Assembly (NCBI RefSeq): GCF_004208415.1
Contig: NZ_CP035758.1
Location: forward strand, 11,276,618-11,340,617
DNA: 64,000 bases
Source of the DNA: Ktedonosporobacter rubrisoli
GTDB taxonomy: Bacteria; Chloroflexota; Ktedonobacteria; Ktedonobacterales; Ktedonobacteraceae
Direction of reading: 5' to 3'
The notes under the pieces were generated by a model. The model saw only the letters and a list, made by a program, of their open reading frames with translations. It had not been told where the DNA came from and searched no databases. A program made the translations under genes and the position numbers. Positions 8,879 to 17,499 of the stretch are shown here, piece after piece. Every line of letters begins with the position of its first letter. Position 1 is the stretch's first letter.

Positions 8879-9499
8879 TTAAGTAGTAAAGGCGGTTGGA
8901 ACAAACTGAGCTATCCCCTCTGTGATCACAAGCAGAACCTCCCTTGCGATTTGCTCTGAGGATGCTGAATCATTCTCTTGACTCCATTGTAGTGCGGCCC
9001 CAAATATAGACCAACTCATAAATCCGGCTAGCGTTTCTACGCGAACCTCTATCTGTCTTTCTCTAGCGCGGTGGTACTTCAGCCAGTTCAGGAAGAACCT
9101 GTATAGCTCCTCCTGGACCGCATGTTTTAGCAGTGGGTCAATAATGTCAAATGGGGAGCAATTGTGATACATGCTCTTAAAATATTCAAGAACTGCCTGA
9201 ATAAGCGCATAGAGAATATGCCTGTTCCATTGAGGCGCAGGCGGGAACATACCTTCTATGAGGCTGCGAAACTGCTCGTGGAGGATCTCTTCTAAGAGCG
9301 CGTACTTATCGGCGAAGTGTGCATAGAAGGTTCCTCGATTGAGGTTAGCGCGTTCTGTAATCTCCTGGATGTTCATCGCTGTGAAACCCTTCTCTTGCAT
9401 AATATCAAGAAAAGCCTGCTGCAGAAGCTGGCGAGTTCGTTGGACACGTCTATCCACACCTTTAGAGGGAGTTGCCACGGCATCCTTCCTTTCTATCAT
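8879..9499 (-). CDS. TetR/AcrR-family regulator
   Basis: A 206-residue regulator. The N-terminal helix-turn-helix (about 20-65) contains G-F-x-x-M-N-I-Q-E-I-x-x-R-A-N-x-N-R-G-T-F-Y-x-H-F-x-D-K, classic for TetR. The C-terminal ligand domain carries W-S-I-F-G-A-A-L-Q-W-S-Q-E, also found in the TetR at 32,707, so the two are paralogues. It is divergent from the quinone oxidoreductase at 9688 across about 190 bp, so it probably represses that gene. CCGACAA and TTGTCGG half sites are present between them, about 50 bp apart. Confidence 0.85.
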   Translation of the reverse strand: MIERKDAVATPSKGVDRRVQRTRQLLQQAFLDIMQEKGFTAMNIQEITERANLNRGTFYAHFADKYALLEEILHEQFRSLIEGMFPPAPQWNRHILYALIQAVLEYFKSMYHNCSPFDIIDPLLKHAVQEELYRFFLNWLKYHRARERQIEVRVETLAGFMSWSIFGAALQWSQENDSASSEQIAREVLLVITEGIAQFVPTAFTT

Positions 9500-9687
9500 T
9501 GAGCTTTGCTAGAGACCGCTGGGTAGGCTACTATTTTTCCGACAAACCCCCCTGAATGTTCCCTAACCCACAAAAGCCTACGACTGTTTATTGTCGGTGC
9601 TCTTACCTCAGTCTACTATTGTATCTAACGGGTACGTGCTAAGGCAAAGCAACCTGTAGTATCCATGGATTGAAGAAAGGAATAATT

Positions 9688-10647
9688 ATGAATACTGATC
9701 TGGCTCCAACGATGAAAGCAATACAGTTCTATACTTATGGAGGCCCTGACGTCCTGTTGTATGAGGACACGTCTCGGCCAGTTCCAGGATCGGGAGAGGT
9801 TCTTGTCAGGATCTATGCTGCAGGAATTAACCCTGGCGACTGGATAATACGTTCAGGCTTAAGTCAGAATGCCGGCCTGCACATCGATTTTCCCTATATT
9901 CCAGGCTTCGATATATCAGGTGTTGTCGAAGAGGTGGGCGCTGGTGTCACAGAATTTCAGCGAGGAGAAGCAGTCTATGGTATGACCCAGAGTGGTGGTG
10001 CTTACGCAGAGTATGCAGTTGCGCCAGTCGGTCAGTTAGCCCGAAAACCTTCATCTATAAATCATGTGCAGGCCGCTGGCGTGCCAATGTCGGCATTCAC
10101 AGCCTGGCGCTCGCTGTTTATACAAGCCCAGATGAAAGCAGGACAAACAGTGCTGATCAATGGAGCCGCCGGCGGAGTTGGACATTTTGCCGTCCAGCTA
10201 GCAAAACGGGCAGGGGCTAGAGTGATTGGCGTCGCATCTGGCCGGCATGCCGAATTTTTATTAGAAATGGGCGTTGATCAACATATCGATTATACGAATG
10301 TCTCTGTAGAAGATGTAATTAAGAATGTTGATCTTGTTGTTGATACAGTGGGCGGAGAAAATGGGTATCGGTTGCTGAAAGCGCTAAAACCTGGAGGGAT
10401 ATTGGTACCCACAGTCGGAGGTACATACATCAGTAGAGATAACGGACGTAGCGATGTGTTTGTGCGAGATGTGCTTCTTACAGCCGTTACTACGGCCCAG
10501 TTAATGAAAATCAGTAGACTCATAGATGCGGGAGACTTACATGTAATTATTGACGCAACTTTTCCTCTGGCCCAAGCGCGGCAAGCTCATGAAGTGCTGG
10601 GAAATCAGCATGCTCGTGGGAAAACAATTCTGCGAGTTCGGGAATGA
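9688..10647 (+). CDS. Zinc-independent MDR NADPH:quinone oxidoreductase-like
   Basis: A 319-residue medium-chain reductase of the quinone oxidoreductase (QOR) branch. It has the N-terminal GroES-like domain with A-A-G-I-N-P-x-D and G-F-D-I-S-G-V-V-E, and a Rossmann site I-N-G-A-A-G-G-V-G-H-F-A-V-Q-L-A. The four structural-zinc cysteines of alcohol dehydrogenases are absent. The family reduces quinones or enones with NADPH. I chose the ATG at 9688 because AGAAAGG is 7 nt upstream; the TTG at 9670 would include it. It is divergent from a TetR regulator, a common arrangement for inducible detoxification. Confidence 0.85.
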   Translation: MNTDLAPTMKAIQFYTYGGPDVLLYEDTSRPVPGSGEVLVRIYAAGINPGDWIIRSGLSQNAGLHIDFPYIPGFDISGVVEEVGAGVTEFQRGEAVYGMTQSGGAYAEYAVAPVGQLARKPSSINHVQAAGVPMSAFTAWRSLFIQAQMKAGQTVLINGAAGGVGHFAVQLAKRAGARVIGVASGRHAEFLLEMGVDQHIDYTNVSVEDVIKNVDLVVDTVGGENGYRLLKALKPGGILVPTVGGTYISRDNGRSDVFVRDVLLTAVTTAQLMKISRLIDAGDLHVIIDATFPLAQARQAHEVLGNQHARGKTILRVRE

Positions 10648-11016
10648 AGTAGCCAGTTGATCTTCATGGTTTCCATGTTTATGCGAGCTGGCAAGGTGGA
10701 TAAATGAACATGGGAGCCAGTTTCTATGCTAAATCTGTCTGACCTCAACAAGAGGATAGAGGCTGAGAGCATATGTGAACCATGGAATGATACGCTTTTG
10801 CTTGTCCAATCCTGGTTGCTGAGCAACGATGTTTGTAAGCTCAAATGTGCTGATAGAGAGGAAGCGAGTTGAGGAGAGACATAGATGTAAAACTTGTTAC
10901 AATTAGCAAGTGTTACACTGAAAAATATGTTACAATAGTAGCGGAAAGTTAGATTTGGACTCTGGCTCTCCCCATAGGGATTTATCAATGGCGAAGAGAG
11001 AAAAGAGGATCGCTAC
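10648..11016. other. Intergenic region upstream of membrane operon
   Basis: About 370 bp with no supported gene; one frame on the minus strand has no recognisable features. The right part holds the TGTTACA repeats described separately and should contain the promoter for the operon at 11,017. Confidence 0.5.
10894..10936 (+). promoter_or_regulatory. Three TGTTACA direct repeats
   Basis: TGTTACA occurs at 10895-10901, 10911-10917 and 10928-10934, a spacing of 16 and 17 bp, about 80-120 bp upstream of the membrane operon. The last copy overlaps a TACAAT -10-like box. Regular spacing on one face suggests a regulator binding cooperatively. The regulator is unknown. Confidence 0.4.
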
Positions 11017-11853
11017 ATGCAATGGACAGTGATGACGGCTGCGTTTCTGGCTTCCGCAGTCGAATTTGTTGAAGCATTTACTATTGTACTGGTTGTAGGT
11101 GTAACCATTAACTGGCGTAGCGCGATTGTTGGCACGATTGCTGCCGTGATTGCTCTGGCGGCCATTATTGCCGTGTTTGGTACGGCGATCGTACGTTATG
11201 TCCCGATCGATATTCTGCGCCTGGTTGTTGGCAGTATTCTTGTTCTATTTGGTTTGAAATGGCTCAAGAAAGCCATTCTGCGCTATAGTGGATTGAAAGC
11301 ACTTCATGACGAAGAGGCCATTTTTGAGGAGACCATGGCCGAATTACGGGCCCGCGGGGAGGCAATTACGCCAAGTTTGCAGCCCTCGGCAGTGGCACTC
11401 TCTTTTAAGTCAGTTTTTCTGGAGGGTCTTGAGGTAGCCTTTATCGTCATAACCTTTGGCAGTAATGCCTCAACTGCGCTATGTAGCGGTAGCTGTAGCA
11501 TCGGCGGTATTGGCTCGGCAGCTATCGGAGCTGGCGTGGCAGGCATTTTGGTAGTACTCGTAGGAGCCTTAGTGCGCGCCCCGCTAAAGCAGGTTCCAGA
11601 GAATACGCTCAAGTTCATAGTGGGTATTATGCTTACCACATTTGGGACATTTTGGACCGTAGAAGGCTTTGGCGCAGCCTGGCCGTTTGCGTCTGCCTTG
11701 CCGTTACCTGATGCCTTTATCCCGATCCTGGCTGTGGTCTATCTTTTGGCTTCATTTGGACTCATAGTCTGGCTCAAAGGAGTCAAGCAACGTCAGCATA
11801 GCGAGATGGAAGCTGTGGCTATGGTGCATGCCGAGAAAGGGGTTCAGCCGTGA
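11017..11853 (+). CDS. Two-repeat membrane transporter (COG4280/FTR1-like)
   Basis: A 278-residue integral membrane protein with about seven hydrophobic segments in two related halves. Each half has an acidic motif in a helix: S-A-V-E-F-V-E-A-F-T-I-V-L near residue 13 and F-L-E-G-L-E-V-A-F-I-V near residue 135. These resemble the E-G-L-E motif of the FTR1 iron permease and the conserved-acid helices of UPF0016-type cation transporters, so metal-ion transport is plausible but unproven. Residues about 150-168 (S-T-A-L-C-S-G-S-C) look unlike a membrane helix; a +1 reading of the same DNA looks better (see findings). It overlaps the next gene by GTGA. Confidence 0.6.
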   Translation: MQWTVMTAAFLASAVEFVEAFTIVLVVGVTINWRSAIVGTIAAVIALAAIIAVFGTAIVRYVPIDILRLVVGSILVLFGLKWLKKAILRYSGLKALHDEEAIFEETMAELRARGEAITPSLQPSAVALSFKSVFLEGLEVAFIVITFGSNASTALCSGSCSIGGIGSAAIGAGVAGILVVLVGALVRAPLKQVPENTLKFIVGIMLTTFGTFWTVEGFGAAWPFASALPLPDAFIPILAVVYLLASFGLIVWLKGVKQRQHSEMEAVAMVHAEKGVQP

Positions 11854-12053
11854 AGATAATTAAAGCAGTTTATGACTTTCTGGTTGGTGATCCAATAATT
11901 CTGACCGGGGTTGTTGTGGCGCTAGTTGTCCTGGCAATTCTTAACCAGGTAACCGCTTTGAGATCCCTGCAAATTATCTCGGGTCCGCTGCTCGTTCTTG
12001 CTGTGCTGGTTGTACTGATTGCCTCATTGAGGCGAGAGATAAGGCCTAAGTAG
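11850..12053 (+). CDS. Small two-helix membrane protein
   Basis: A 67-residue protein with two hydrophobic segments (about 13-33 and 38-57) and a basic C-terminus. The GTG start overlaps the TGA of the preceding transporter (GTGA), and AGAAAGGGG is the ribosome site, so translation is probably coupled. It is likely a partner or stabiliser of that transporter. No family recognised. Confidence 0.6.
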   Translation: MKIIKAVYDFLVGDPIILTGVVVALVVLAILNQVTALRSLQIISGPLLVLAVLVVLIASLRREIRPK

Positions 12054-12065
12054 GAGGCCTCAATG

Positions 12066-12100
12066 ATATGCTGGATAAGGAGTCAGACTATCCAGCATAT
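12066..12100. terminator. Bidirectional terminator
   Basis: A perfect 12-bp inverted repeat, ATATGCTGGATA / TATCCAGCATAT, with an 11-nt loop between the convergent membrane operon and the ChrB-like gene. Confidence 0.7.
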
Positions 12101-12114
12101 CCTGGCTGATGGGC

Positions 12115-12738
12115 TCATGGCTGTTGGGACGTTCTACGATCGGCCCTGCGTGGATAGAGACGCTTTTTCCCAGCATCCGGGGCAAATTCGTGCGACTCGT
12201 CTGCTTCCTGCTGTAAAAATACTTTCTCTTCAAATTCCTCAAGCAGTTTCTCGCAGCGCTCAATGCTATGGAGAGCGTCGTCGCGACGGGCGGCGCCGAA
12301 CCAATCTCGTTCTACAACCCGATCATACCAACGACGTATCTTGTCAAGTTCCTGATGAATCTCTTCAGCTTCGGCATAAGTAAAATTCTGGCGAAAGGTT
12401 TCGAACTCTATCTCCTTAGTGAAGTTAACTTCACAGTTTTCGATGATTTCGTCATACTGAAGATTACTCTGGGCCAGAAAACCTTCAACGATCTTAGTTT
12501 CCTCCTCAGAAGGCAAGCTGTTGACGGGTAAAAGGTGATAGCTACCTCCTAAGCTAGCAATGCGTTCAGTAATGCGCTGAAGAGATGTAAGGAGCGGTTC
12601 TGTAGTCGGTAGGATACAGACGCTTTGCTGTAAATAAAGGGCTCCAATGCGCTTTAGTTCACGCCAGATACTTACACGGGCTGCCGATGGCTGGCTGGGT
12701 ACCTGGTAAATTAACACGTGATAGTGTTGTTCGCCCAT
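12115..12738 (-). CDS. ChrB N-terminal-domain protein
   Basis: A 207-residue protein matching the N-terminal domain of chromate-resistance regulator ChrB: an early beta strand H-V-L-I-Y-Q-V-P, then R-V-S-I-W-R-E-L-K-R-I-G-A and a segment ending C-I-L-P-T-T. The C-terminal half is helical and very acidic/basic, possibly coiled coil (E-K-L-L-E-E-F-E-E-K). The C-terminal ChrB catalytic-like domain is absent. No chrA transporter is adjacent, so a chromate role is not supported here. ChrB-N proteins are also seen as lone stress regulators. It converges on the membrane operon across a terminator. Confidence 0.65.
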   Translation of the reverse strand: MGEQHYHVLIYQVPSQPSAARVSIWRELKRIGALYLQQSVCILPTTEPLLTSLQRITERIASLGGSYHLLPVNSLPSEEETKIVEGFLAQSNLQYDEIIENCEVNFTKEIEFETFRQNFTYAEAEEIHQELDKIRRWYDRVVERDWFGAARRDDALHSIERCEKLLEEFEEKVFLQQEADESHEFAPDAGKKRLYPRRADRRTSQQP

Positions 12739-12927
12739 GGTTTCTTCTCTTTTCTAAGTAGCTCCATTGCTCTCTATCGTACCATAATGGGTCAATGATT
12801 TTCTTCAATATATACCAGTATAGGGGGAGCAAGCATTGGCTTGCCGAGATTGCAAAGCTTGACAAAGCTCTCTTTCTCTGGTACGTTTTGGACAAGTCAT
12901 CTTACCAATTTATGGAGGATGTGTTGG

Positions 12928-13656
12928 ATGGAACAAGCTTTTCCAGCCATACCCAGGACAGCAGTGGCCGAAGATATTGTGGCGCATTTGCTACGCTTGA
13001 TCCGGGAGAAACAGCTTCGTCCAGGAGATAAGCTTCCACCGGAGCGTGAGTTGGCGGCTATGCTCAGGGTGAGTCGCCCTTCGCTGCGTGAGGGATTGCG
13101 TACGCTCTCAATTATGAAAGTCGTGGAGCTGCGCCACGGCTCTGGAACATATATCACCTCTTTAGAGCCCGAGACGCTTGTAGAACACCTCGATTTTGTC
13201 TTTGCGCTGGATGACTCAACTTATCAGCAGCTTTTTGAGGCACGTAAAGTCCTGGAGCCTGGGATCTGTGCTCTGGCCGCTCAGCACATTACTGAGGAGG
13301 AATTGGGAGAGCTGGAAAGGTGCTTGCAACGCTCTCAAGTTGGATTGGCTGAGCCAGAAACATATTTACAGGCCGATCTGGATTTGCACGCTATCATCGG
13401 ACGCGCGGCGCGCAATCCCCTCCTCTGGCGCTTTATGGTCAGTATTCAGCATCTTGGCCGTGCGAGCCGGGAGCGGACCGTTGTCTTACCGGGAGTTGTG
13501 CAACAAACTTTTCAGGATCACCAGGCGATTGTCTCAGCTTTGCGAACCCATCAAGCAGAGCTAGCTCGTGAAGCTATGCTTATCCATCTTGAGCATATCG
13601 AGCAACGCCTGAAACAGAGCCAGCTTGCAGATCAAGGAGATCGCCAGCCTGGATAG
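12928..13656 (+). CDS. FadR-subfamily GntR regulator
   Basis: A 242-residue regulator. The N-terminal winged helix has L-P-P-E-R-E-L-A-A-M-L-x-V-S-R-P-S-L-R-E-G-L (about 35-56), diagnostic for FadR-type GntR proteins; the C-terminal all-helical FCD domain has conserved D and H residues (D-x-D-L-H, then H-x-A-I-V, then H-L-E-H) that bind a metal and a small acid. I chose ATG 12,928 because GGAGG lies 9 nt upstream; the longer frame from 12,841 is not homologous-looking. It heads a cluster of sugar-acid catabolic genes and most likely responds to that acid. Confidence 0.85.
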   Translation: MEQAFPAIPRTAVAEDIVAHLLRLIREKQLRPGDKLPPERELAAMLRVSRPSLREGLRTLSIMKVVELRHGSGTYITSLEPETLVEHLDFVFALDDSTYQQLFEARKVLEPGICALAAQHITEEELGELERCLQRSQVGLAEPETYLQADLDLHAIIGRAARNPLLWRFMVSIQHLGRASRERTVVLPGVVQQTFQDHQAIVSALRTHQAELAREAMLIHLEHIEQRLKQSQLADQGDRQPG

Positions 13657-13734
13657 AATACTCGTTTCTGGCCCTGGCTTAGTCTATGTTAGAGAACGAG
13701 ACAGGACCAGCAAGCCCTAAAGGAGTGTTAATTT

Positions 13735-14628
13735 ATGCGTTTACTCACTTTCCAATCCCCTTCTGGCCTACGTTTAGGTATGCAATCAGCCGCTGGTATT
13801 GTAGATGTGTCAGCGGCCAGCACGGCTTTGAAATCAGCTCTTGCGGGAGAGTCTGTTCCCACTACATTAGAAGAGTTATGTAGTGGAGAAGAAGCCTCGC
13901 TGCAGGGGTTTAGACGGCTGGCAGAGCTGACCGCCAGCGAGCAGAGCGCTTCCTGGCTGCTTGCAGAGGCTTCTTTGCAGCCTGGTCCCTGTGTTCCGCG
14001 CCAGGGAAAAATTATTTGTGTGGGGCTCAACTATCGGAAGCACGCAGCCGAGTCGGGGATGGCCGTGCCGGAATCGCCGGTGCTTTTCCCCAAATATGCA
14101 AACTCGCTGGCGGCCTCTGGAGAGGCGATTCCGCTGTCCACTAATGCTAGAGAGTACGATTACGAGGTAGAGCTGGCCCTGGTCATTGGTCGCATAGCAC
14201 GCAATATCAGGGTCGAAGAGGCGTTGGGCTACGTGTTGGGCTATTGTAATGCCAATGATCTAAGCGCTCGTGATTTACAGTTTCGGACGAATCAATGGCT
14301 TCTAGGTAAAGCGCTCGACAAGTTTCTACCGGTTGGCCCCTATCTGGTTACTGCCGATGAGGTTGGCGATCCTCAGAAGTTGCGCTTGCGCTGCTGGGTC
14401 AATGGTGAAATACGCCAGGATTCGAATACTGCCGATATGATTTTTCCTGTGAACTATCTTGTAAGCTATTTGAGCCAGTATATGACGCTGGAGCCTGGAG
14501 ATGTAATTGTCACGGGAACGCCGGAGGGCGTTATTTTTGGCAAGAAAGATGTACCCTGGCTGAAGGCAGGAGATGAGGTCACCATCGAAGTTGAGGGCCT
14601 GGGCAGGCTTACCAATGTTATGCGCTAA
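13735..14628 (+). CDS. Fumarylacetoacetate hydrolase-family protein
   Basis: A 297-residue FAH-fold protein. The catalytic core has I-C-V-G-L-N-Y, F-P-K-Y-A-N-S, the metal-binding E-Y-D-Y-E-V-E-L-A, N-D-L-S-A-R-D, and the final T-G-T-P-E-G-V. These residues bind Mg2+ and a 2-oxo acid. Family members cleave C-C bonds of diketo acids, such as 2,4-diketo-3-deoxy-L-fuconate, or decarboxylate and hydrate related compounds. Next to a zinc dehydrogenase and an enolase-superfamily dehydratase, the diketo-acid hydrolase role is the best guess. AAAGGAG ribosome site. Second gene of the cluster, 78 bp after the regulator. Confidence 0.85.
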   Translation: MRLLTFQSPSGLRLGMQSAAGIVDVSAASTALKSALAGESVPTTLEELCSGEEASLQGFRRLAELTASEQSASWLLAEASLQPGPCVPRQGKIICVGLNYRKHAAESGMAVPESPVLFPKYANSLAASGEAIPLSTNAREYDYEVELALVIGRIARNIRVEEALGYVLGYCNANDLSARDLQFRTNQWLLGKALDKFLPVGPYLVTADEVGDPQKLRLRCWVNGEIRQDSNTADMIFPVNYLVSYLSQYMTLEPGDVIVTGTPEGVIFGKKDVPWLKAGDEVTIEVEGLGRLTNVMR

Positions 14629-14663
14629 TCGAACCAGATGTCCTTGAGGAAAGGAGCAATATT

Positions 14664-15716
14664 ATGGGCAGTACAGCGAGTATGGAAGCCCTGGTCTGGC
14701 TAGGGCCACGGACTATGGAGATGCAGACTACAGCAATTCCTCATCTTCAAGCTGGAGAGGTACTGGTTGAAGTTGCTGCCGCCGGGATCTGTGGCTCAGA
14801 GCTCAGCGGTTATCTAGGGCAAAATAGCCTGCGCAAGCCTCCCTTAATCATGGGACATGAGGCGGCGGGAAGAATTGTTGGGATTTCGGCAGAGGCACGA
14901 CTGCGCGATGGAAGCTCTGCTAAAGAAGGAGATCGTGTTGCTTTTAATCCTTTGATTTCTTGCCTGCAGTGTGATCGTTGTCTGGCGGGCTTTCCCAATC
15001 TCTGCCGCCAGCGACAACTTATTGGGGTTCATCGTCCCGGCGCTTTTGCCAGTTTTGTAGCTGTGCCTGCGGCCCTTTGCTATCCAGTACCCGCCATGCT
15101 TTCTACCTCACTTGCAGCTCTTAGCGAGCCGTTGGCCTGCTCGGTGCGTGCCGTAGCTTTAGCCCAGTTGCAGCCTGAACATAGTTTACTTATCATTGGG
15201 GCTGGCCCAATTGGCCTGTTTTGTCTTGTGGCTGCTCGTGCTCTGGGTGTAAAGCGTGTCATGGTTTGTGATATGTCTGCTTCCCGCCTATCCATTGCGC
15301 AACGCTGGGGCGCGCAGGAAGTTGTAAATGTGCGTGAGCGGGATGTACTGACGACGGTTCAGCAACTGATTCCTGGGGGTGTTGAGGCCGTCATTGATGC
15401 CGTTGGGGCAGATGCCACCAGGGCTCAAGCTGTGCAGGCAGTCGTACCCGGTGGGAATGTCGTATTTATTGGTTTACATGATGAAGCCTCTCCACTGGCA
15501 GCAAACTACTTGATCCGACAAGAGATTACGCTCAGGGGCAGCTTCGCGTATACGCCAGCTGATTTTGATCTGGCCTTCGAGCTGCTTACCCAGGGGGCGC
15601 TTCAGGAAGAGGGAGACTGGCTAGAGGAACGTTCCTTAGCTGAAGGCGCCAAGGCTTTTGCCCAACTGGTGGCAGGCGAGGTTACAGCTACAAAGATTAT
15701 TTTACATGTAAACTAA
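14664..15716 (+). CDS. Zinc-dependent medium-chain dehydrogenase (sorbitol/threonine DH-like)
   Basis: A 350-residue zinc MDR enzyme. Catalytic zinc ligands sit in G-I-C-G-S-E and G-H-E-A-A-G; the structural zinc site is C-L-Q-C-D-R-C followed by a fourth Cys seven residues later; the NAD site is I-I-G-A-G-P-I-G-L. It oxidises a secondary alcohol of a sugar, polyol or sugar acid. In this cluster it would take the place of the SDR dehydrogenase that oxidises 2-keto-3-deoxy acids in known pathways. Spacing to neighbours is 35 and 18 bp, so it is within one operon. Ribosome site AAAGGAG. Confidence 0.85.
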   Translation: MGSTASMEALVWLGPRTMEMQTTAIPHLQAGEVLVEVAAAGICGSELSGYLGQNSLRKPPLIMGHEAAGRIVGISAEARLRDGSSAKEGDRVAFNPLISCLQCDRCLAGFPNLCRQRQLIGVHRPGAFASFVAVPAALCYPVPAMLSTSLAALSEPLACSVRAVALAQLQPEHSLLIIGAGPIGLFCLVAARALGVKRVMVCDMSASRLSIAQRWGAQEVVNVRERDVLTTVQQLIPGGVEAVIDAVGADATRAQAVQAVVPGGNVVFIGLHDEASPLAANYLIRQEITLRGSFAYTPADFDLAFELLTQGALQEEGDWLEERSLAEGAKAFAQLVAGEVTATKIILHVN

Positions 15717-15734
15717 AGATAGGAGGCGCTATCA

Positions 15735-16910
15735 ATGAAGATCACTGCAGTGCGACCTCTTGTGCTTGGTACTCCCTGGCGCAATCTGACGTTTGTTGTC
15801 GTGGAGACTGACGAAGGGGTGCATGGAGTTGGCGAAGTGCGCATGGTAAATCATACAGATGCGCTGTTAGGGTACCTACAGGAGGCAGCTAAACATCATA
15901 TACTAGGTTCAGATCCGTTCAAGATTGAGGACCTTGTACAACGTATGTTCCGGAGAGACTTTGCTCGTCCCAGCGAAATAATGATGTCGGCCATTGCCGT
16001 CGTAGAGATGGCTTGCTGGGATATTATGGGCAAGGTCTTGAATGTTCCTGTATACCAGCTGCTTGGTGGTGCTGTGCGCGAGCGCATACCAGCGTATGCC
16101 AATGGCTGGTACACGGTAGAACGGTCACCGGAGGAATTTGCCACAGCTGCTAAGAAAGTAACGGCACGCGGGTATCGAGCGTTGAAGGTCGATCCTTTCG
16201 GGGCCGGCTTCTATGAGCTGGAGCGCAAGGAGCAGCAGAGGGCTGTGGCACTGATTGAGGCTGTACGTACGGCGGTGGGGCCAGAGATAGATATTTTGAT
16301 TGAGATGCATGGTCGCTTTAACGCATCAACGGCTATTATGATGATGAATAAGCTGGCCCAATTTTCGCCGGGCTGGTTCGAAGAGCCAGTACCACCGGAA
16401 AATCTTGCCGTGCTCAAGCAGGTGAGCGAAGCAACCAGATCGCTGGGTGTGCCTCTTGCTACAGGCGAGCGCCTACATACGGCCTATGAGTTCCGAGAAT
16501 TGTTTGAATTGCAGGCTGCAGATATTATTCAGGCCGATATTACCCATTCCGGTGGTATTCTGGCGACAAAGAAGCTGGCAGCCTGGGCCGACGCCTACTA
16601 TATGCTCATTGCTCCCCATAATGTGTGTGGGCCAGTCGGGACCGCGGCGGCCCTTCACCTGGCTGCTTGCACAACTAACTTCAAGATTCAGGAGCATTTT
16701 AACGATTTTGCTGATGCCTGGGTTAAGGATGTTGTGAAGGGATTGCCCGAAGTTGACCCGGCGGATGGCTGTTTCCCACTTCCGAATGGTCCAGGGCTGG
16801 GTATCGAGCTGAATGAAGACTTTATCGCAGAACACCCGCGCGCTGATGTCTTTTTCGATCTCTTTGCCCAGGATTGGCAATATCGCCAGGTTGCTAAGCC
16901 AAAGAACTAA
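15735..16910 (+). CDS. Enolase-superfamily acid-sugar dehydratase (galactonate dehydratase-like)
   Basis: A 391-residue member of the mandelate racemase/muconate lactonising group. Visible are K-V-D at 151-153, metal ligands in I-E-M-H-G-R-F (E190), F-E-E-P (216-217) and T-G-E-R (E245), and His residues H192 and H295 (A-P-H-N) in the places used as acid/base by D-galactonate dehydratase. The M-H-G-R motif points to that subgroup, with H192 removing the proton. It should dehydrate an aldonate to a 2-keto-3-deoxy acid. The exact sugar cannot be read. Last gene before a strong terminator. Ribosome site AGGAGG. Confidence 0.85.
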   Translation: MKITAVRPLVLGTPWRNLTFVVVETDEGVHGVGEVRMVNHTDALLGYLQEAAKHHILGSDPFKIEDLVQRMFRRDFARPSEIMMSAIAVVEMACWDIMGKVLNVPVYQLLGGAVRERIPAYANGWYTVERSPEEFATAAKKVTARGYRALKVDPFGAGFYELERKEQQRAVALIEAVRTAVGPEIDILIEMHGRFNASTAIMMMNKLAQFSPGWFEEPVPPENLAVLKQVSEATRSLGVPLATGERLHTAYEFRELFELQAADIIQADITHSGGILATKKLAAWADAYYMLIAPHNVCGPVGTAAALHLAACTTNFKIQEHFNDFADAWVKDVVKGLPEVDPADGCFPLPNGPGLGIELNEDFIAEHPRADVFFDLFAQDWQYRQVAKPKN

Positions 16911-16913
16911 GAT

Positions 16914-16944
16914 ATACCACCAGCAATCCTTTTGCTGGTGGTAT
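16914..16944 (+). terminator. Terminator of the sugar-acid operon
   Basis: A perfect 13-bp inverted repeat, ATACCACCAGCAA / TTGCTGGTGGTAT, with a 5-nt loop directly after the dehydratase stop codon. No long T run follows. Confidence 0.7.
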
Positions 16945-17499
16945 GCAAAACTCCTGCCCGAAGTCGCTGAAGGGGTATGAGGCCGACTGGATCATGTGAA
17001 AAATTGGACGGCAATGCTTGACTGGTCTTTTATCGTCTGTTAGACTCTCCCTAGAAAAGCATTTACTTCTGATCAAAGGATAGAAGCTGTGTTGAAAATT
17101 ATCTGGAATCTCATCCTCGCAACTGATATTCCCGCATAAGCGATCACGCCGGGCTTGTGCGGGAGGAAAATAGGCAGCAAGAAAGCATATGCCCATCTTA
17201 GCAAGATGCGGTAGATTTTTCCTATCCTCCTTGATAATCTTCTCCTTTATGCGTGTATCGCCAGGCATCTCATGTGATGAGGTGAGCCTGCGATAGAGAT
17301 GCTTTGCGCATTTTTCTTCTCTTCGCCTTCATTCCTGATTCACATGAGCATGCGCTTTTCTTTATGTGATCATGTAGCCAACCTCACAGGAATAAATAAG
17401 CTGGGGTCGTCATAGGCCCCAGATATGAATAGCTCATCCAGGCTGTATGGAATGTCTTGCAGCCTGACATGTGGCTCTTCTCTAGAAGCGAAGATTGAG
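16945..17499. other. Intergenic region before MFS carrier
   Basis: About 550 bp in which I see no supported gene. Minus-strand frames of 124 and 60 codons lack family features. The promoter of the following carrier is presumably here. Confidence 0.45.

Noticed and set aside
12115..12738. Chromate resistance operon
   Set aside because: A ChrB-N protein is present, but no chrA transporter lies next to it.
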